DNA from: Endomicrobiia bacterium
GTDB lineage: Bacteria > Elusimicrobiota > Endomicrobiia > Endomicrobiales > Endomicrobiaceae
Length of the DNA stretch: 7,117 nucleotides
Reading direction: 5' to 3'
Assembly (NCBI GenBank): GCA_025998355.1
Contig: BNVV01000066.1
Coordinates: forward strand, 1-7,117
Made by a program: the position numbers and the translations under genes. The notes beneath the pieces were generated by a model. It was not told the origin of the DNA. It saw only the letters and a program-made list of their open reading frames with translations, and searched no databases. Positions 6,499-7,117 of this stretch are shown in pieces; positions within the stretch are counted from its first letter, which is position 1; the number at the start of each line of letters is the position of its first letter.

Positions 6499-6657
6499 CT
6501 ATTCTCTTCCAAAATCAGACTTTGAAACACCGCATAAAGGACACACCCAATCGTCAGGAAGTTTCTCAAAAGGAATTCCAGGGGCAATATTGTCTTTTGG
6601 AACACCTACAGCAGGATCATACACATACCCGCACACCGAACATTTCCATTTTTCCAC
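6499..6657 (-). CDS. Rubredoxin (52 aa)
   Basis: Rubredoxin is a small cytoplasmic electron carrier with one iron held by four cysteines; in anaerobes it feeds electrons to oxygen- and peroxide-detoxifying enzymes among others. The two ligand pairs are complete: C6-x-x-C9 in [12 protein letters not shown] and C39-x-x-C42 in WVCPLCG, with the characteristic [11 protein letters not shown] between them. I chose the GTG at 6657 because GGAGG lies five bases upstream and the resulting 52 residues match the family's usual length; the ATG at 6684 would add nine residues overlapping that ribosome site. It is the first gene of the probable operon with iscS and iscU, suggesting linked use in iron-sulfur or redox metabolism. 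Confidence 0.95.
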   Translation of the reverse strand: MEKWKCSVCGYVYDPAVGVPKDNIAPGIPFEKLPDDWVCPLCGVSKSDFGRE

Positions 6658-6851
6658 AACACCCTCCCAATATAATATTTTCATCTACGGCCGACGCTAT
6701 TACCTATCTTTTCGATTTTTCTGCAAATTTTTTATTTCTTTTTGTAGGCTTCTAGCAGCTAAGCAATAGTAGAACTAAAGACTTTGAAATTGGAATAGGA
6801 TAACCTAAGCGCTTTCTTGATACCTTAAAATAGACTTTTAAGCAAAGTTCT

Positions 6852-6882
6852 TTGCCTCTTTAGGAAACTAAAAAGTAGGCAA
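6852..6882. repeat. Hairpin with GAAA loop
   Basis: TTGCCT (6852-6857) pairs with AGGCAA (6877-6882) and CTTTAG (6858-6863) with the opposed CTAAAAAG, closing on a GAAA loop (6864-6867): twelve base pairs with bulges of one and two bases. It lies about 20 bases from the palindromic element and may belong to the same repeat unit. Confidence 0.5.
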
Positions 6883-6903
6883 GCGCAAAGCACAAAGGCT
6901 CAT

Positions 6904-6979
6904 TTGTCTTTATTTTGCCAAAGCAACCTTTGCGCAAAGGTTGCTTTGGCGGCCATAAAAATTGTGAAAACAAAGACAA
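6904..6979. repeat. Palindromic element: perfect 34-bp palindrome within longer inverted arms
   Basis: Bases 6917-6950 are a perfect palindrome (each half 17 bases, GCCAAAGCAACCTTTGC and its complement). Directly outside, 6904-6916 pairs with 6967-6979 at 12 of 13 positions, leaving 16 unpaired bases (6951-6966) on the right side only. No T-run follows on either strand, so a terminator role is doubtful. It resembles a REP/MITE-type repeat or a binding site for a dimeric protein. Confidence 0.75.
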
Positions 6980-7010
6980 TACCTGAATGCATTTGACTTG
7001 CGTTAAAATT

Positions 7011-7117
7011 TTATATTTTAAAGTTCAAGCCCAACTTAGCCGTAAACCCCGAAAAATCTGATGGAAAGGGTCTATATCCTAAATCAAGTCCTAGCCCAAA
7101 TTTCTTTGTAAATAAAT
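7011..7117 (-). CDS. C-terminal end of a probable outer-membrane beta-barrel protein (partial)
   Basis: The last 34 codons of a gene entering from the right edge, ending in TAA at 7013-7011. The visible residues alternate polar and non-polar as in membrane beta-strands: KFGLGLDLGYRP, a short turn (FPSDFSG), then FTAKLGLNFKI. A final strand ending in a hydrophobic residue with an aromatic two before it is typical of proteins inserted by the BAM complex, although here the last residue is isoleucine rather than phenylalanine. Too little is present to name a family. If correct, it shows that the organism has an outer membrane. Confidence 0.6.
   Translation of the reverse strand, partial: LFTKKFGLGLDLGYRPFPSDFSGFTAKLGLNFKI

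Larger units (their letters stand above)
6658..7010. other. Gene-free spacer with two hairpin elements
   Basis: I find no supported gene in these 353 bases. Several short minus-strand frames read like protein for 20-40 codons in different phases (for example near 6700-6770 and 6790-6830), which would suit an eroded gene or a repeat unit, but none has a start with a ribosome site. It holds the hairpin at 6852-6882 and the palindrome at 6917-6950. The promoter of the rubredoxin operon should lie at its left end; AT-rich matches occur near 6670-6680 but none is convincing. Confidence 0.5.

Noticed and set aside
6522..6755. 77-codon plus-strand frame over rubredoxin
   Set aside because: It is a shadow of the rubredoxin gene, whose four-cysteine pattern is unmistakable on the minus strand.
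6917..6950. Intrinsic terminator for the beta-barrel gene
   Set aside because: The stem is strong, but neither strand has a T-run directly after it.

Overview
This is a low-GC bacterial window. Its genes point to an anaerobic, Gram-negative-type organism: a rubredoxin, an IscS/IscU-type Fe-S locus, Mfd, ClpB, and the last strands of what looks like an outer-membrane beta-barrel protein. AT-rich coding, eroded spacers and broken genes would suit a reduced symbiont genome; Endomicrobia (Elusimicrobiota) are one possibility, but this is a low-confidence guess because no rRNA is present. Every gene to the right of position 1454 lies on the minus strand.

Right to left along the direction of transcription: the C-terminal end of a probable beta-barrel protein (7117-7011); a 353-nt spacer with a perfect 34-bp palindrome inside a larger inverted repeat; then a probable operon of rubredoxin (6657-6499), an IscS/NifS-type cysteine desulfurase (6478-5219), a 226-nt spacer holding degraded-looking sequence, the scaffold protein IscU/NifU (4992-4615), and a 62-residue protein with 14 cysteines (4613-4425) whose stop codon sits in the loop of an intrinsic terminator. 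The desulfurase is odd. Valine occupies the position of the PLP-binding lysine, and several other PLP-contacting positions are changed, although the catalytic-loop cysteine is kept.

Next comes mfd (transcription-repair coupling factor), starting with TTG at 4117. It runs normally for 888 codons and then breaks. Its missing last 141 codons lie 1.3 kb away on the opposite strand (162-587). Beside them, clpB is broken in a mirror-image way: its first 191 codons are on the plus strand (780-1352), while the continuation is on the minus strand running off the left edge (162-1). The simple ancestral order was therefore mfd followed by clpB, both on the minus strand. An inversion of about 1.1 kb split both genes, leaving a perfect 83-bp inverted repeat of clpB at its two ends (80-162 / 1270-1352) and a 106-bp inverted duplication of mfd (1352-1457 / 1592-1697). 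All three novel junctions fall on 4-8 nt of microhomology, the signature of template switching. This could have happened in the cell or during phi29-type genome amplification or assembly.

Flipping the segment between the two 83-bp repeats would, on paper, restore an uninterrupted clpB and give a continuous 1090-codon mfd frame carrying a 61-codon insert. The rearrangement and the lysine-less desulfurase with its cysteine-rich neighbour are the two parts of the window most worth checking.
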